From the IMG/VR virus record IMGVR_UViG_3300044981_000350, positions 1 to 64,000 of that record: a stretch of DNA of 64,000 nt, one strand, 5' to 3'. This DNA is from a virus. This document shows, in pieces, positions 16,448-24,803 of this stretch (position 1 is its first letter; every line of letters starts with the position of its first letter). The translations under genes and the position numbers were made by a program. The notes below the pieces were generated by a model. It had not been told where the DNA came from. It searched no databases and saw only the letters and a program-made list of their open reading frames with translations.

Positions 16448-17050
16448 ATGACCCAGACTCAGAACCACCAGAACAGCGGCGGCACCTACGCGGGCGCCAA
16501 CTTCGAGCCCATGTCCTACGACGTCGAGGAGATCCAACCGGACGCCTACGACGGCGAGTACGAGGCGACGATCGAGAAGGTCGCCTTCAAGGGTACGAAG
16601 AGTAAGAACCAGCCGATGATCGAGCTCACGTGGAAACTCACCGGAACCGAAGACGATTCCGAGAACTGCCAGAAGAGCATCGGCGCCCAGGTCCGCGACT
16701 GGATCGTTCTCGCGAACGACCGGTCGGGGAACCGCGGCAAGGTCAAGCTCCGCGTCCTCCGGGACACACTCGGGTTGGATCCCGACGTGCTCCCGACCCA
16801 GATCAGCTCATTCGATGACCTCGCGGAGCTCGGCAACGCGCTCAAGGGCCAGTCGATGAAGGTCTGGATCTCGACCAACATGGACCCCGACGGCAACGTC
16901 CGGACGAACATCAACTACGCGGCCCCGCGCGGCGCGTCGACGATGGCTCCGATGGGCGACGAAGAGGCCGAAGTCGAGGAGAAGCCGGCCCCCAAGGCGG
17001 CCAAGGCGAAGCCCGGGCTCCCGAAGGCCGCCAAGGGCGCTCGCCGCTAA
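16448..17050 (+). CDS. DUF669-like putative single-stranded DNA-binding protein
   Basis: ATG 16448 (MTQTQNHQNSGG) is preferred because upstream in-frame sequence is not protein-like. The core YDVEEIQPDAYDGEYEATIEKVAFKGTKSK...PMIELTWKL...LRDTLGL resembles DUF669/SSB-like phage proteins that accompany Sak-type annealases. The tail is acidic, then Lys/Ala/Pro-rich (EEKPAPKAAKAKPG), a common arrangement for SSB interaction tails. About 200 residues is normal for the family. Confidence 0.65.
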   Translation: MTQTQNHQNSGGTYAGANFEPMSYDVEEIQPDAYDGEYEATIEKVAFKGTKSKNQPMIELTWKLTGTEDDSENCQKSIGAQVRDWIVLANDRSGNRGKVKLRVLRDTLGLDPDVLPTQISSFDDLAELGNALKGQSMKVWISTNMDPDGNVRTNINYAAPRGASTMAPMGDEEAEVEEKPAPKAAKAKPGLPKAAKGARR

Positions 17051-17252
17051 GAATTCGGGGGCCTGTTATTGTGCGCTGCGCGCTTCCGCAAACCCCGCAG
17101 CCAACCAATCGGGCCAACGATGCCTGCTCCTCCCTCCAGGCGCGAATGAGGGGGGCCCCTTCGGGGGTTTGGGATCTGGGTTTGAAGGCCCGGCGCCGCG
17201 TTCGACTCCGGCAGATCCCTCCGACGATTGCGCTTTCAACCAAGGAATTTCC
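17051..17252. other. Intergenic region with a C(UUCG)G hairpin and a tRNA-like fold
   Basis: This 202-base gap holds a CCCC-TTCG-GGGG hairpin followed by TTT at about 17156-17170 (weak terminator). It then holds a compact fold in which GGGATCT (17171-17177) pairs perfectly with AGATCCC (17213-17219). Just before the 3' arm lies TTCGACT-CCGGC, which looks like a T-loop and its 3' stem; the 5' stem GCCG(C)G pairs with one bulged C. A CTGGG/CCCGG stem-loop with TTTGAAGG lies between. The fold is too short for a full tRNA, so a tRNA remnant, a mimic, or an attachment-site core copied from a tRNA gene are all possible. Confidence 0.35.
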
Positions 17253-17585
17253 ATGCCCAAAGGATTCGGTTCGCTCACCCCCGAACGTCGCCGCGAGATT
17301 TCATCCGCCGGCGGTAAAGCCGCCCACGCCGCGGGTACGGCCCATCGCTTCTCGAGCCAAGAGGCGAAGGCCGCCGGGCGGATCGGTGGGTTGAAGGCAC
17401 GGAAGCGCCAGTTAGCGCTTGATGCCTTGGCGACGCCGCCGGTCACCTACGCGGATTGTCCGGCGACCGAGCCGCCGCCTCCAGCCGCTCCGACGGAGCC
17501 CGCGCCAGCCCCGGCCGATCCGCAAGCGGCGCTCGATGCCGCCGAGATCCAACACGTTTACGATGAGGCGACGGCCCGATCATGA
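17253..17585 (+). CDS. KGG-repeat protein
   Basis: ATG 17253 starts MPKGFGSLTPERRREISSAG, and the next 45 residues carry two KGG-type units (AGGKAAHAAGTAHRFSSQEAKAAGRIGGLKARK), the motif of YciG/general-stress-type small proteins. The rest is a Pro/Ala-rich linker and an acidic helix. A close relative of the N-terminal part is encoded at 49993. The role of KGG proteins is poorly known; the basic repeat could bind nucleic acid. Confidence 0.65.
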   Translation: MPKGFGSLTPERRREISSAGGKAAHAAGTAHRFSSQEAKAAGRIGGLKARKRQLALDALATPPVTYADCPATEPPPPAAPTEPAPAPADPQAALDAAEIQHVYDEATARS

Positions 17586-18190
17586 GGACGGATACCCTCG
17601 TGGGGATTCAAGATGATCGGCCGACACCGCCGGTGCCCTACCCGGCCGCGCGGGGCCAATCTCGGCGCGGCGACCGCATCGTCACGGCCTCCGGGGTTGC
17701 CTTCTGGCCGCTCGATCCACTGCCCGCCGAGATTCGGTTGAGTGATATCGCATCGGCCCTCTCGAAGTTGTGCCGCTTCGGGGGCCACATCGAAGGTGAT
17801 GTTGCCTACTCCGTCGCGCAGCACTCGGTGTTGGTGGCTCTCTCGTTGCCGCAACACCTTCGAGCGCAGGGGCTTCTCCACGATGCTGCCGAAGCCTATC
17901 TTGTCGATGTACCGAGGCCCATCAAGAAGTACCTCGTGAACTACGAGGTGATCGAGGCACGGCTCGCGGCGGCCATCGGGGATCGCTTCGGGTTGGAGCT
18001 CTGCGAGCTTCCACCTGAGGTCAAGCTGGCGGATGAACGAGCGCTCATGACCGAGAAACGCGACTTGCTCGTGCCGCCGCCGTTCAAGTGGGGCAACGCC
18101 GAGCCGTGGAAAGCCCGGATCCAACCGTGGTCACCGGCGGAGGCGCGCAAGGCGTTTTTGGGGCTCGCCGGAAAGTTAGGGTTGCGGTGA
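17582..18190 (+). CDS. HD-domain phosphohydrolase (5'-deoxyribonucleotidase-like)
   Basis: The 202-residue product shows the HD superfamily arrangement: YSVAQHSVLVALSLP with the first His, GLLHDAAEAYLVDVPRPIKKYL with the HD pair, and a later Asp (LADERALM) as in phage YfbR-like enzymes. These remove phosphate from dNMPs and tune nucleotide pools. It is coupled to the KGG gene (ATGA) and to the membrane peptide that follows (GTGA), directly ahead of the DNA polymerase. Confidence 0.8.
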   Translation: MRTDTLVGIQDDRPTPPVPYPAARGQSRRGDRIVTASGVAFWPLDPLPAEIRLSDIASALSKLCRFGGHIEGDVAYSVAQHSVLVALSLPQHLRAQGLLHDAAEAYLVDVPRPIKKYLVNYEVIEARLAAAIGDRFGLELCELPPEVKLADERALMTEKRDLLVPPPFKWGNAEPWKARIQPWSPAEARKAFLGLAGKLGLR

Positions 18191-18318
18191 GCAACCGGAT
18201 TTTCTACATCTGGCTTACGGTCGGGTGGATCCTCGCTTTCGGAGCGGTCGCTTTCGGTCAGACGAAGCCGGCGTCGGCCCCCTGCCCGTTCCCGCGTGAC
18301 GCCGGAACCATCGAGTAG
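18187..18318 (+). CDS. 43-residue membrane or secreted peptide
   Basis: GTG 18187 overlaps the stop of the HD gene. The peptide begins SNRIFYIWLTVGWILAFGAV and continues AFGQTKPASAPCPFPRD, so it has one hydrophobic span possibly cleaved as a signal peptide. Its 3' end overlaps the polymerase start by 23 bases. Confidence 0.5.
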   Translation: MSNRIFYIWLTVGWILAFGAVAFGQTKPASAPCPFPRDAGTIE

Positions 18319-20902
18319 GCGCTTGGCCGTTTACGATCCGGTTGCGTACGGCGCCGAGTGTCACCGCTGCGTTTTGAAGGACGCAACGCCGGTGCCACCC
18401 ACGCCCGCGGCGAACGGCAAGCCACGCCTCATCATCGTGGGCGAAGGTCCCGGCAGCGTTGAAGTAAACCGCGGTGAGTGCTTCATCGGCCCAAGTGGCA
18501 GGATGCTCAACGGGGTCTTGCGCCAGGTCGGGTTCGATCGAAGTGAAGCGCACATCACCAACGCGACCCTTTGCAAACCGGAACGTGACTCGGATGTGAA
18601 AGAGGCGATCCCCTGCTGCGCGCCCCGGCTCGCGCGGGAGTTATCCCAATTGGATCCCGCGGTGCCGATCCTGGCCCTCGGAGCCCCGGCTACGCGGGTG
18701 ACGTTGGGCAAAGCCGGGATCATGAAGGCCCGCGGGTTCGTTTGGCACTCACCCGAGATCCGGGAGACCGCGTTGAGGGCCGTCGACCGCCGGATCGAAA
18801 AGGCAAAGGCTGTGTTGGAGACAGCCACGAAGAAGACCAAGGCCAAGCTCGAGGTCAGTTTGGGCAAGGCCCTCGACTCGGCCGCCTTACTCCACGCCCG
18901 CGCTCTGTTGGCCGGACGCGTGGTTATTCCAAGCATCCACCCGGCGTTTGTTCTCCGCGGTGCGGACGGCCACTTGCCGCTGTTGCGTATCGACATCGAC
19001 CGTGCGGTGCGTTGGGCGCGCAAGCCGTTCCCGCTGGTCGACAAGGGGCCCTACCAAGTCGTCACGACGGTGAAGGCAGCCAAGGCTGCGCTGGCGTCGT
19101 TCAGTAAAACCGTCGTGGTCGACATCGAAACCGATGGGGTCGACCCGACCACGGCGGAGATGACCTGCGTAGGCATCTGCGACGTCGGCAACGTAAAAAA
19201 AGCGTTGCTTCTCGACCCGTGGAAGAAGGCTTTCGTTCCGGTCGTGCGTGACTTCTTGAAGAGCCGTACCGTCGTGACGCAGAACGGCCCCCAGTTCGAT
19301 ACCATCGTGCTCCGCCGCTACGGGATCCACTTCGGCCAAAACGAAGACACGCTCGTAGCCCACCACGCCTTCGCTTCCCACCTCCCCAAGTCCCTCGCGC
19401 ACATGGGAAGCGTCTATACCGACTGCGGCCCATGGAAACAGAAGTTCAAAGACGGGGCTGAGAAGGGGATCGCTGGGTTCGGGGTCAAGAAGGAAGACCT
19501 CGCGGAGTATTGCGCCGCCGACGTTCGGATCACCGCGCTCGTGTGGAAACGTATGGCCCCCGACTTGGCCCCGGAGCGGCGGGTGTATGAGCTCGACATG
19601 AAGATGGCGGAGATGTACCGCCGCATGACCGAGCGGGGGATCCGCATCGACGAGGGTCGCCGACGCGAGCTCTCCCGAAAGATGAAGTTCCGCGCGGCCG
19701 CGTTGCTTGGTGAGATGCGGTCCCTCCTCAACCAACGCGAGTTTCATCCCCGGCGAGTCGCAGACATAAGGTATGCACTCTTTCAACAATTGAAGGCACC
19801 TACCTACCTTGCGCCGCCGACCCCTACGGGCCTCCCGGCGGCCAACGCGGCTGTTTTGGAGAAGCTCAAGGCCGGCACCAACGACGCGGCCACGCTGGCC
19901 GACTACATCATCCGGTGGCGTAGCGCGAACGACGTCCGGGCGGAGTACCTCGACAACGTCGTGGCCGGGGCCGACGGGCGCGTACACGCTGGGTGGGGTT
20001 TGGGGCCGGTCACTGGAAGGCCGCGCTGTAGGGGCCCGAATCTGCTGAACACTCCACGCATGGAGTACTGCCCCGGGTGCGGCTCGATGCTCGTCGACGG
20101 GATGACCCACAAAGAGACCTGCAAGCCAAAGAAACGGAGGGACCCGCAACCGGAGGCGCAGATCCGTGATGTGTACATCCCGGCCGAGGGCTGCGTGTTT
20201 GTTTACTTCGACCTCTCCCAAGCCGAGATGCGGTTCGCCGCGAACATCAGCGGCGATGCGGCCTTCATCGAATCGTGCAAAGGTGATGTGCACGCCGGCA
20301 ACGCGAAGATCATCTTCGGGGGTATCCCCGCGGCCGTCGAGGCCTTGGAGAAAGACCCGAAGGGTGCTGGCAAGAAGTTCCGCGACGTGGCGAAAAATTG
20401 CGGGTTCGCGATCAGCTACCTGGCCGAGGCCGAGAAGCTTTTCATGCACCTCATCGAACACGGCTTCGATGTCGACATGGCGGTGTGCTCGGACATCATC
20501 AGCCGCATACACTCGGCGTACTGGCGCTACTACGAGTTCGTGGAGGAAAATGTTCGCCTTTGCAAGAAGCAGGGCTTCCTCCGAACGCCGTTCTTGGGGC
20601 GTAAGAGGTGGTTGGGTTATTATCCTAAACCTACAGAATGCGCCAACGCGCCTATCCAATCAGGTGTTGCGGATATCATGGGGTGGCGTCTCCTCGACAT
20701 CGAGTCGCGGCTGCCCCCAAGCTGCCACCAGTTGATTTATGCGTACGATGCTGCGATTTACGAGGTGCCATCGGCGCGCATCAAGGAGGTAGAGGATTTG
20801 CTCGAGGAGGTTTGGGCCGAACCCGTCAAGTTGCCGGACGGCCGAACGTTCATGCAACCGATCGACCGAAAGGTTGGCGATCGGTGGAGCTACTTTGGCT
20901 AG
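18296..20902 (+). CDS. Uracil-DNA glycosylase / 3'-5' exonuclease / family A DNA polymerase fusion
   Basis: This 868-residue protein joins three domains. Residues 1-250 form a family 4-type uracil-DNA glycosylase: GEGPG at 49-53, SIHPAFVLR with His215, and Cys22, Cys25, Cys93, Cys107/108 spaced for a 4Fe-4S cluster. Residues 270-420 are a DnaQ-like exonuclease with DIETDG (Asp276, Glu278), NGPQFD and YCAAD (Asp409). The rest is a PolA catalytic domain: motif A FDLSQAEMR (Asp639), motif B Arg696, Lys700, Phe704, Tyr708, motif C. Motif C reads YDA (817-819) rather than HDE: the metal-binding Asp stays, the Glu is lost. A Cys-rich insert (CPGC at 592-595, Cys609) sits just before motif A. The GTG start overlaps the preceding peptide gene. 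Confidence 0.9.
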   Translation: MTPEPSSRRLAVYDPVAYGAECHRCVLKDATPVPPTPAANGKPRLIIVGEGPGSVEVNRGECFIGPSGRMLNGVLRQVGFDRSEAHITNATLCKPERDSDVKEAIPCCAPRLARELSQLDPAVPILALGAPATRVTLGKAGIMKARGFVWHSPEIRETALRAVDRRIEKAKAVLETATKKTKAKLEVSLGKALDSAALLHARALLAGRVVIPSIHPAFVLRGADGHLPLLRIDIDRAVRWARKPFPLVDKGPYQVVTTVKAAKAALASFSKTVVVDIETDGVDPTTAEMTCVGICDVGNVKKALLLDPWKKAFVPVVRDFLKSRTVVTQNGPQFDTIVLRRYGIHFGQNEDTLVAHHAFASHLPKSLAHMGSVYTDCGPWKQKFKDGAEKGIAGFGVKKEDLAEYCAADVRITALVWKRMAPDLAPERRVYELDMKMAEMYRRMTERGIRIDEGRRRELSRKMKFRAAALLGEMRSLLNQREFHPRRVADIRYALFQQLKAPTYLAPPTPTGLPAANAAVLEKLKAGTNDAATLADYIIRWRSANDVRAEYLDNVVAGADGRVHAGWGLGPVTGRPRCRGPNLLNTPRMEYCPGCGSMLVDGMTHKETCKPKKRRDPQPEAQIRDVYIPAEGCVFVYFDLSQAEMRFAANISGDAAFIESCKGDVHAGNAKIIFGGIPAAVEALEKDPKGAGKKFRDVAKNCGFAISYLAEAEKLFMHLIEHGFDVDMAVCSDIISRIHSAYWRYYEFVEENVRLCKKQGFLRTPFLGRKRWLGYYPKPTECANAPIQSGVADIMGWRLLDIESRLPPSCHQLIYAYDAAIYEVPSARIKEVEDLLEEVWAEPVKLPDGRTFMQPIDRKVGDRWSYFG

Positions 20903-20915
20903 GAGGACAAAATCG

Positions 20916-21440
20916 ATGATTATTACACTCTGTGGCAGTGCGCGTTTCGAGCCTTGGTTTCACGCTTGGAACGAGGCGCTTTCACTCTCGGGGCACGTCG
21001 TGTTCGGCCTCGCGTCGTACCCGTCACTTCATAGCGGCGAAAAGAATTGGTATACCCACGAGGAGAAACAGATCCTCGACGAGGTGCACCGCGGCAAGAT
21101 CGACGCTTCGCACGCGGTGCTTTTCCTCAACGTGATGGCCTACATGGGCGAGTCGACGTTGAACGAGTTCGGGTACGCCAAGGCGCAGAAGAAGCAGATC
21201 CTCTTTCTTGAGTCGTGGGGTGAAGGCTACGGCATCGGCGGAAACCATTACCAGCACATTCAGGATGCTTTCGTGCGCTTCGGGCTGAAGGGCGGATCTC
21301 CGATCGACACGAGCATCTACCCGGCGATGGGTCTTTGGGATCTGCTCCCGCCCGGCGGCGCACTGCGTAGTGGGATCGTTCATCGGATCGAAACGCGAGT
21401 GAATTTGGCGCTCGGGAGGCCGGCAAATGACATGCGATAA
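20916..21440 (+). CDS. Nucleoside 2-deoxyribosyltransferase-like protein
   Basis: ATG 20916 has an ideal ribosome site (aggaggacaa). The N-terminus MIITLCGSARFEPWFHAWNE matches the LCGSxRF strand-loop of the nucleoside 2-deoxyribosyltransferase/SLOG fold, and DASHAVLFLNVMAYMGESTLNEFGYAKAQKK matches its second conserved block (the Glu in STLNEFGYA is typically catalytic or ligand-binding). The placement after the polymerase fits nucleotide salvage, but this fold also includes nucleotide-sensing proteins. Confidence 0.7.
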   Translation: MIITLCGSARFEPWFHAWNEALSLSGHVVFGLASYPSLHSGEKNWYTHEEKQILDEVHRGKIDASHAVLFLNVMAYMGESTLNEFGYAKAQKKQILFLESWGEGYGIGGNHYQHIQDAFVRFGLKGGSPIDTSIYPAMGLWDLLPPGGALRSGIVHRIETRVNLALGRPANDMR

Positions 21441-21699
21441 GGTTCGAGAGATCATCACCGCCTATGCCGTGGAGCTTCGCAAGTGGCCCGGCGGCCCCGA
21501 GCGGATCATCGACAAACCACTCACCGAGGCTAACTGCCGAAACCATCTCCTCTACATGTGCGATGAGCTCCTTACCTGGGGCGACGAACGCAAGGAGAAG
21601 ATGATGCGGTGGCTCGGGTTCATCCAAGGGGTGCTCGCGATGGTTGAACGGACACCGGTCGAGGTTCTGAAGGAGACCAACAAGCCGATTGGCGCTTGA
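21427..21699 (+). CDS. Hypothetical 90-residue phage protein
   Basis: The protein is a helical bundle type (MTCDKVREIITAYAVELRKW ... RNHLLYMCDELLTWGDERKEKMMRWLGFIQGVLAMV), strongly similar in style to small unannotated phage replication-region proteins. It overlaps the previous gene by 14 bases. No function is assigned. Confidence 0.6.
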   Translation: MTCDKVREIITAYAVELRKWPGGPERIIDKPLTEANCRNHLLYMCDELLTWGDERKEKMMRWLGFIQGVLAMVERTPVEVLKETNKPIGA

Positions 21700-21734
21700 C
21701 GAATCGACCGGGCTGGTCAATATAGGAGGCGACG

Positions 21735-22022
21735 ATGGCGAACGGCGGACGCAAACCCGACTTCAACCTCTCGGCGAAACCGCGCGATGGCCGGCCGGGC
21801 AACAAGGTCGGTGCGGGCTGGATCAACGATGATGGATCGATCTCGATCGCGCTCAACGTCGGCGTGACCCTCTCGTGGAACGACGATCTGTTCCTGGGGC
21901 TCTTCCCCGTCGAGGGTCGGGCAAATCGGCGTACGCCGGGGCCGGCGGTGACCCGAACTCAGGTCGCGGATGAAGGTGGGTTCGAGCCGGACATGGATCC
22001 GCCGTTCGGGGTGACCCGATGA
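21735..22022 (+). CDS. Hypothetical small beta protein
   Basis: An aggaggcgac ribosome site precedes ATG 21735. The 95-residue product has a short beta region (GAGWINDDGSISIALNVGVTLSWNDDLFLGLFP) common to small phage proteins of single-strand-binding-like or OB-like architecture, and a disordered acidic tail. It is coupled to the next gene by ATGA. Confidence 0.5.
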   Translation: MANGGRKPDFNLSAKPRDGRPGNKVGAGWINDDGSISIALNVGVTLSWNDDLFLGLFPVEGRANRRTPGPAVTRTQVADEGGFEPDMDPPFGVTR

Positions 22023-22258
22023 TGATCTTGATCTGTTACCTCGGTGGGTTCTTGGCGTCGTGGGCCGCTCTCTTCGCGTGCGATTGGTCGCAGCGCGAGG
22101 TCGGAGAGCGGATGCCGTGGAGCGATTTGGTTTTGAACACTCTCGCTACGGCGCTATGGCCGCTGTTGGCCCCTGGGGTGTTGATTGTCATCGCCGGGTA
22201 CGAAGCGGTATTGTGGTGGAGCCGCATGCGGCTACGTCGAGGAGCCGACCGTGGTTGA
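22019..22258 (+). CDS. Two-span membrane protein
   Basis: The 79-residue product has spans MMILICYLGGFLASWAALFA and LNTLATALWPLLAPGVLIVI, separated by a charged segment with the pattern DWSQREVGERMPWSD, and a basic tail. It lies between replication genes and overlaps the helicase start by 8 bases. The function is unknown. Confidence 0.55.
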   Translation: MMILICYLGGFLASWAALFACDWSQREVGERMPWSDLVLNTLATALWPLLAPGVLIVIAGYEAVLWWSRMRLRRGADRG

Positions 22259-23582
22259 CAAAAAGCTCACGGTCGACGATCTCTCGCCGGACCAGCGTGA
22301 GGTCTACGATGCGATGATCGGGTGGGCCGAGGGTAAAGGCAGCGTCGGTGTGCTCCTTCGCCGATGTCAAGAGGGCGGCGGGCTGTTTACAGTTGGAGGT
22401 TTGGCGGGAACGGGGAAGACAACCCTCCTCGGCGTGTTCGCCGCCACCACCGACCTCCTTTGTGCGTATGTAACCCTGACCGGCCGGGCCTCATCTATTT
22501 TGCGCCGCAAGCTTCGCGCGGCCGGTGCGGCCACCACCGATTGCATGCGGCCGGCCGAAAACTCCCGCGGTGGCGGCCCCGGGGTTGACCCCCATTTGCC
22601 TTACTCGAGCGGCCCCGCGTTCGTCGGAACCATCCACCGGCTTTGCTACCGCCCCATTCTCTCGCCCGAGGAGGAGGTGCTCGGCTGGACCAAACGGACA
22701 GCCCTGGATCGTAAGTATGATCTGATCATCATCGACGAAGCCTCGATGGTGGGCGGCGAGATGCTTCGCGACCTGCAAGCCTACGGTGTTCCGATCCTAG
22801 CGGTCGGCGACCACGGGCAGCTCCCGCCGGTGATGGATTCGGGCGAGTTGATGAAAAACCCCGAACTCCGGCTGGAGAAGATCCATCGGCAGGCGGAGGG
22901 CAATTTGATCATCAAACTCGCCCACGAAGTGCGTACCACGGGGCGGTTCTCGATGCCGCGGGTTGCGCCAGCCCCCCGCGATGTTCGGTTCGTGCAAAAA
23001 CGTGATGTGGTAGGGGTAGTGGCCGACGCCTTCACGGGAGGTTTCGATGGCGATGCGCCAAGCCCTCTGAATGTCGGTGTTCTTTGTTGGACTAATCGAA
23101 GTAGGGTCTCCCTCAATGCTATGGCGCGGAAGTCGCTCGGCATCTCCGGCCCGCCGCGTAAGGGTGAGCCGCTGATCTGCCTCAAAAACAAAAGCCCGGT
23201 GTTCAACGGGATGCGCGGCTTGCTCACCGAGGATTCCGCCGAGGGCTCGCCGCCGTGGATCTTGAACGCCACCCTTGAGTTTCCCGACGAAGGGTTGCCG
23301 CCGACGGCCTATCAGATGTGCGCACCGCAGTTCTGCCGCGAGACCGTCTTCAAGAGCGTCGAGGAGATGCGCGACCGCGGGATCAAAACGAACACGCTCA
23401 CTGGCGCGGGGATGTTCATGGATTTTGGCTGGGCGATGACGGTCCACAAAAGCCAAGGCTCGAGTTGGCCTCACGTAATCTTCTACGTGGATCGTCCGGT
23501 GAAACCCGATAGCGACGACTGGCGTAGGTTCGCCTACACTGCGATCACCCGCAGTGCGGAGCGGCTTACGATCGTCCTATGA
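22251..23582 (+). CDS. Dda/RecD-like superfamily 1 DNA helicase
   Basis: GTG 22251 follows a gaggag ribosome site. Motifs run in order: Walker A GLAGTGKTT (Lys56), motif II IIIDEASMVGG, motif III AVGDHGQLPPV, the C-terminal MTVHKSQGSSWPHV and the final AYTAITRSAERLTIVL. These define a compact Dda-type 5'-3' helicase that unwinds DNA at forks. At 443 residues it matches T4 Dda in length. It is coupled to the HNH gene by ATGA. Confidence 0.88.
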   Translation: MVDKKLTVDDLSPDQREVYDAMIGWAEGKGSVGVLLRRCQEGGGLFTVGGLAGTGKTTLLGVFAATTDLLCAYVTLTGRASSILRRKLRAAGAATTDCMRPAENSRGGGPGVDPHLPYSSGPAFVGTIHRLCYRPILSPEEEVLGWTKRTALDRKYDLIIIDEASMVGGEMLRDLQAYGVPILAVGDHGQLPPVMDSGELMKNPELRLEKIHRQAEGNLIIKLAHEVRTTGRFSMPRVAPAPRDVRFVQKRDVVGVVADAFTGGFDGDAPSPLNVGVLCWTNRSRVSLNAMARKSLGISGPPRKGEPLICLKNKSPVFNGMRGLLTEDSAEGSPPWILNATLEFPDEGLPPTAYQMCAPQFCRETVFKSVEEMRDRGIKTNTLTGAGMFMDFGWAMTVHKSQGSSWPHVIFYVDRPVKPDSDDWRRFAYTAITRSAERLTIVL

Positions 23583-24091
23583 GGTGGTTACCGATTCGAG
23601 ACTATGAAGATCTCTACGAGATCGCCGAGAACGGTCGGGTACGGCGAGCTTCCGATAGTGCACGGGCGCCTACGGGGTTTGAGCAGCAACAAGCGCTGAA
23701 TAAGAAGGGTTACCCTACCGTCGGTCTGTCACGAGATGGGTTTTGCCGTTCGTTTACTACTCATCGGCTTGTAGCGATGATGTTCATCGGGCCAAAACCG
23801 AAGGGCACACAAGTCAACCACATCGACGGCGTCAAAACGAACAACCACTGGCGTAACCTAGAGTACGTGACGTGTAAGCAGAATATCCGTCATGCGGTAG
23901 ACAACGGGTTGCGGGGTAACTTCAAAGGAACAGCAAACGGGTGCGCGAAGATCACGGAGGAGGACATCCCGGTGATTCGGGCGGCCTGCGCTTCGGGTGA
24001 GTCTCAATCTTCGGTGGGTCGACGCTACGGGTTGACCCAGGCGAACGTAAGTATGATCGTCCTTCGACGGACGTGGAGCCATGTATTATGA
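23579..24091 (+). CDS. NUMOD4-HNH homing endonuclease
   Basis: The product starts with a NUMOD4 motif (RWLPIRDYEDLYEIAENGRVRR), then an HNH core (FTTHRLVAMMFIGPKPKGTQVNHIDGVKTNNHWRNLEYVTCKQNIRHAV), and ends in a helix-turn-helix (SQSSVGRRYGLTQANVSMIV). This is the classic layout of phage SPO1/I-HmuI-like homing endonucleases. It sits seamlessly between the helicase and the methyltransferase with ATGA overlaps on both sides, which is unusual for a recently inserted mobile gene. Confidence 0.88.
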   Translation: MRWLPIRDYEDLYEIAENGRVRRASDSARAPTGFEQQQALNKKGYPTVGLSRDGFCRSFTTHRLVAMMFIGPKPKGTQVNHIDGVKTNNHWRNLEYVTCKQNIRHAVDNGLRGNFKGTANGCAKITEEDIPVIRAACASGESQSSVGRRYGLTQANVSMIVLRRTWSHVL

Positions 24092-24579
24092 GCGCGATGC
24101 CAAAGCAGAGACCCGGCCTCTCGAAGCAGGACTACGCTACGCCGCCCGAGTTCATCGCCGCAGTGAAGAAGCGGTTCGGGATTCGCGAATTCGCGTACGA
24201 CTTGGCGGCCTCGAAGGAAAACACCAAGGCACGTCATTTCTTTTGCAAAGAGCAGGACACGCTCAAGCAAGACTGGACAAAGCTGAAGGGCGATCTTTGG
24301 CTCAACCCCGAGTACGCGCACATCGCGCCCTACGCGGAGAAGTGCGCGGCGTCGGCACCGCCTGGCGTAGGTCACATACGGCGGATCTTTTTTCTAGTGC
24401 CCGCCGGCGTCGGTGCGAACTGGTTCGCGCAGCACGTCGACGGCAAGGCGCTGGTGCTTCTCCTCAACGGGCGGATCTCGTTCGACGGTAAGGCACCTTA
24501 TCCAAAGGATTGTATCCTGGCCGTGTTTGGCCCAAAGCCCGGCTACGAAGTGTGGTCGTGGGCGAAAGGATCAAAATGA
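24088..24579 (+). CDS. Phage DNA N6-adenine methyltransferase-like protein (Dam type)
   Basis: The segment KQDYATPPEFIAAVKKRFG...YDLAASKENTKARHFF and the catalytic strand GDLWLNPEYAHIAPYAEKC match the phage Dam-like family (PF05869). That family methylates adenine, often to evade restriction. The catalytic tetrad reads NPEY (Asn73) where NPPY or DPPY is usual, so the activity should be checked. About 163 residues is the normal length. It is coupled to both neighbours. Confidence 0.78.
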   Translation: MSAMPKQRPGLSKQDYATPPEFIAAVKKRFGIREFAYDLAASKENTKARHFFCKEQDTLKQDWTKLKGDLWLNPEYAHIAPYAEKCAASAPPGVGHIRRIFFLVPAGVGANWFAQHVDGKALVLLLNGRISFDGKAPYPKDCILAVFGPKPGYEVWSWAKGSK

Positions 24580-24803
24580 ACCCGTTCGGAAACATGGGCT
24601 GCCTCGACGCCGCACCGGCACCCTTTCACTCGCGGCTCAATTTCCGGTGCTGCTACTGCGGCGCCACCGGTTCTCGCAATGAGAGCTACCATGCGCAACC
24701 CGGGTGCGTTCCGGGCTTTTTCGACAAGTGCCCGACGTGCCATTCGATCGACGTTGAAGTGGTCGATCCGGCGATTTATGGCGGTGCGGAGGAACCCTCG
24801 TGA
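24576..24803 (+). CDS. Small zinc-ribbon protein
   Basis: ATG 24576 overlaps the methyltransferase stop. The 75-residue product has FRCCYCGATGS and FDKCPTCHSIDVEV, two CxxC knuckles 30 residues apart as in rubredoxin-like zinc ribbons. Such proteins often bind nucleic acid or modify polymerases, but there is nothing more specific here. Confidence 0.6.
   Translation: MNPFGNMGCLDAAPAPFHSRLNFRCCYCGATGSRNESYHAQPGCVPGFFDKCPTCHSIDVEVVDPAIYGGAEEPS

Noticed and set aside
18887-20659. 590-residue open frame opposite the polymerase
   Set aside because: It lies wholly antisense to the UDG-polymerase gene and consists of His/Arg/Gly/Val-rich sequence typical of high-G+C antisense frames.
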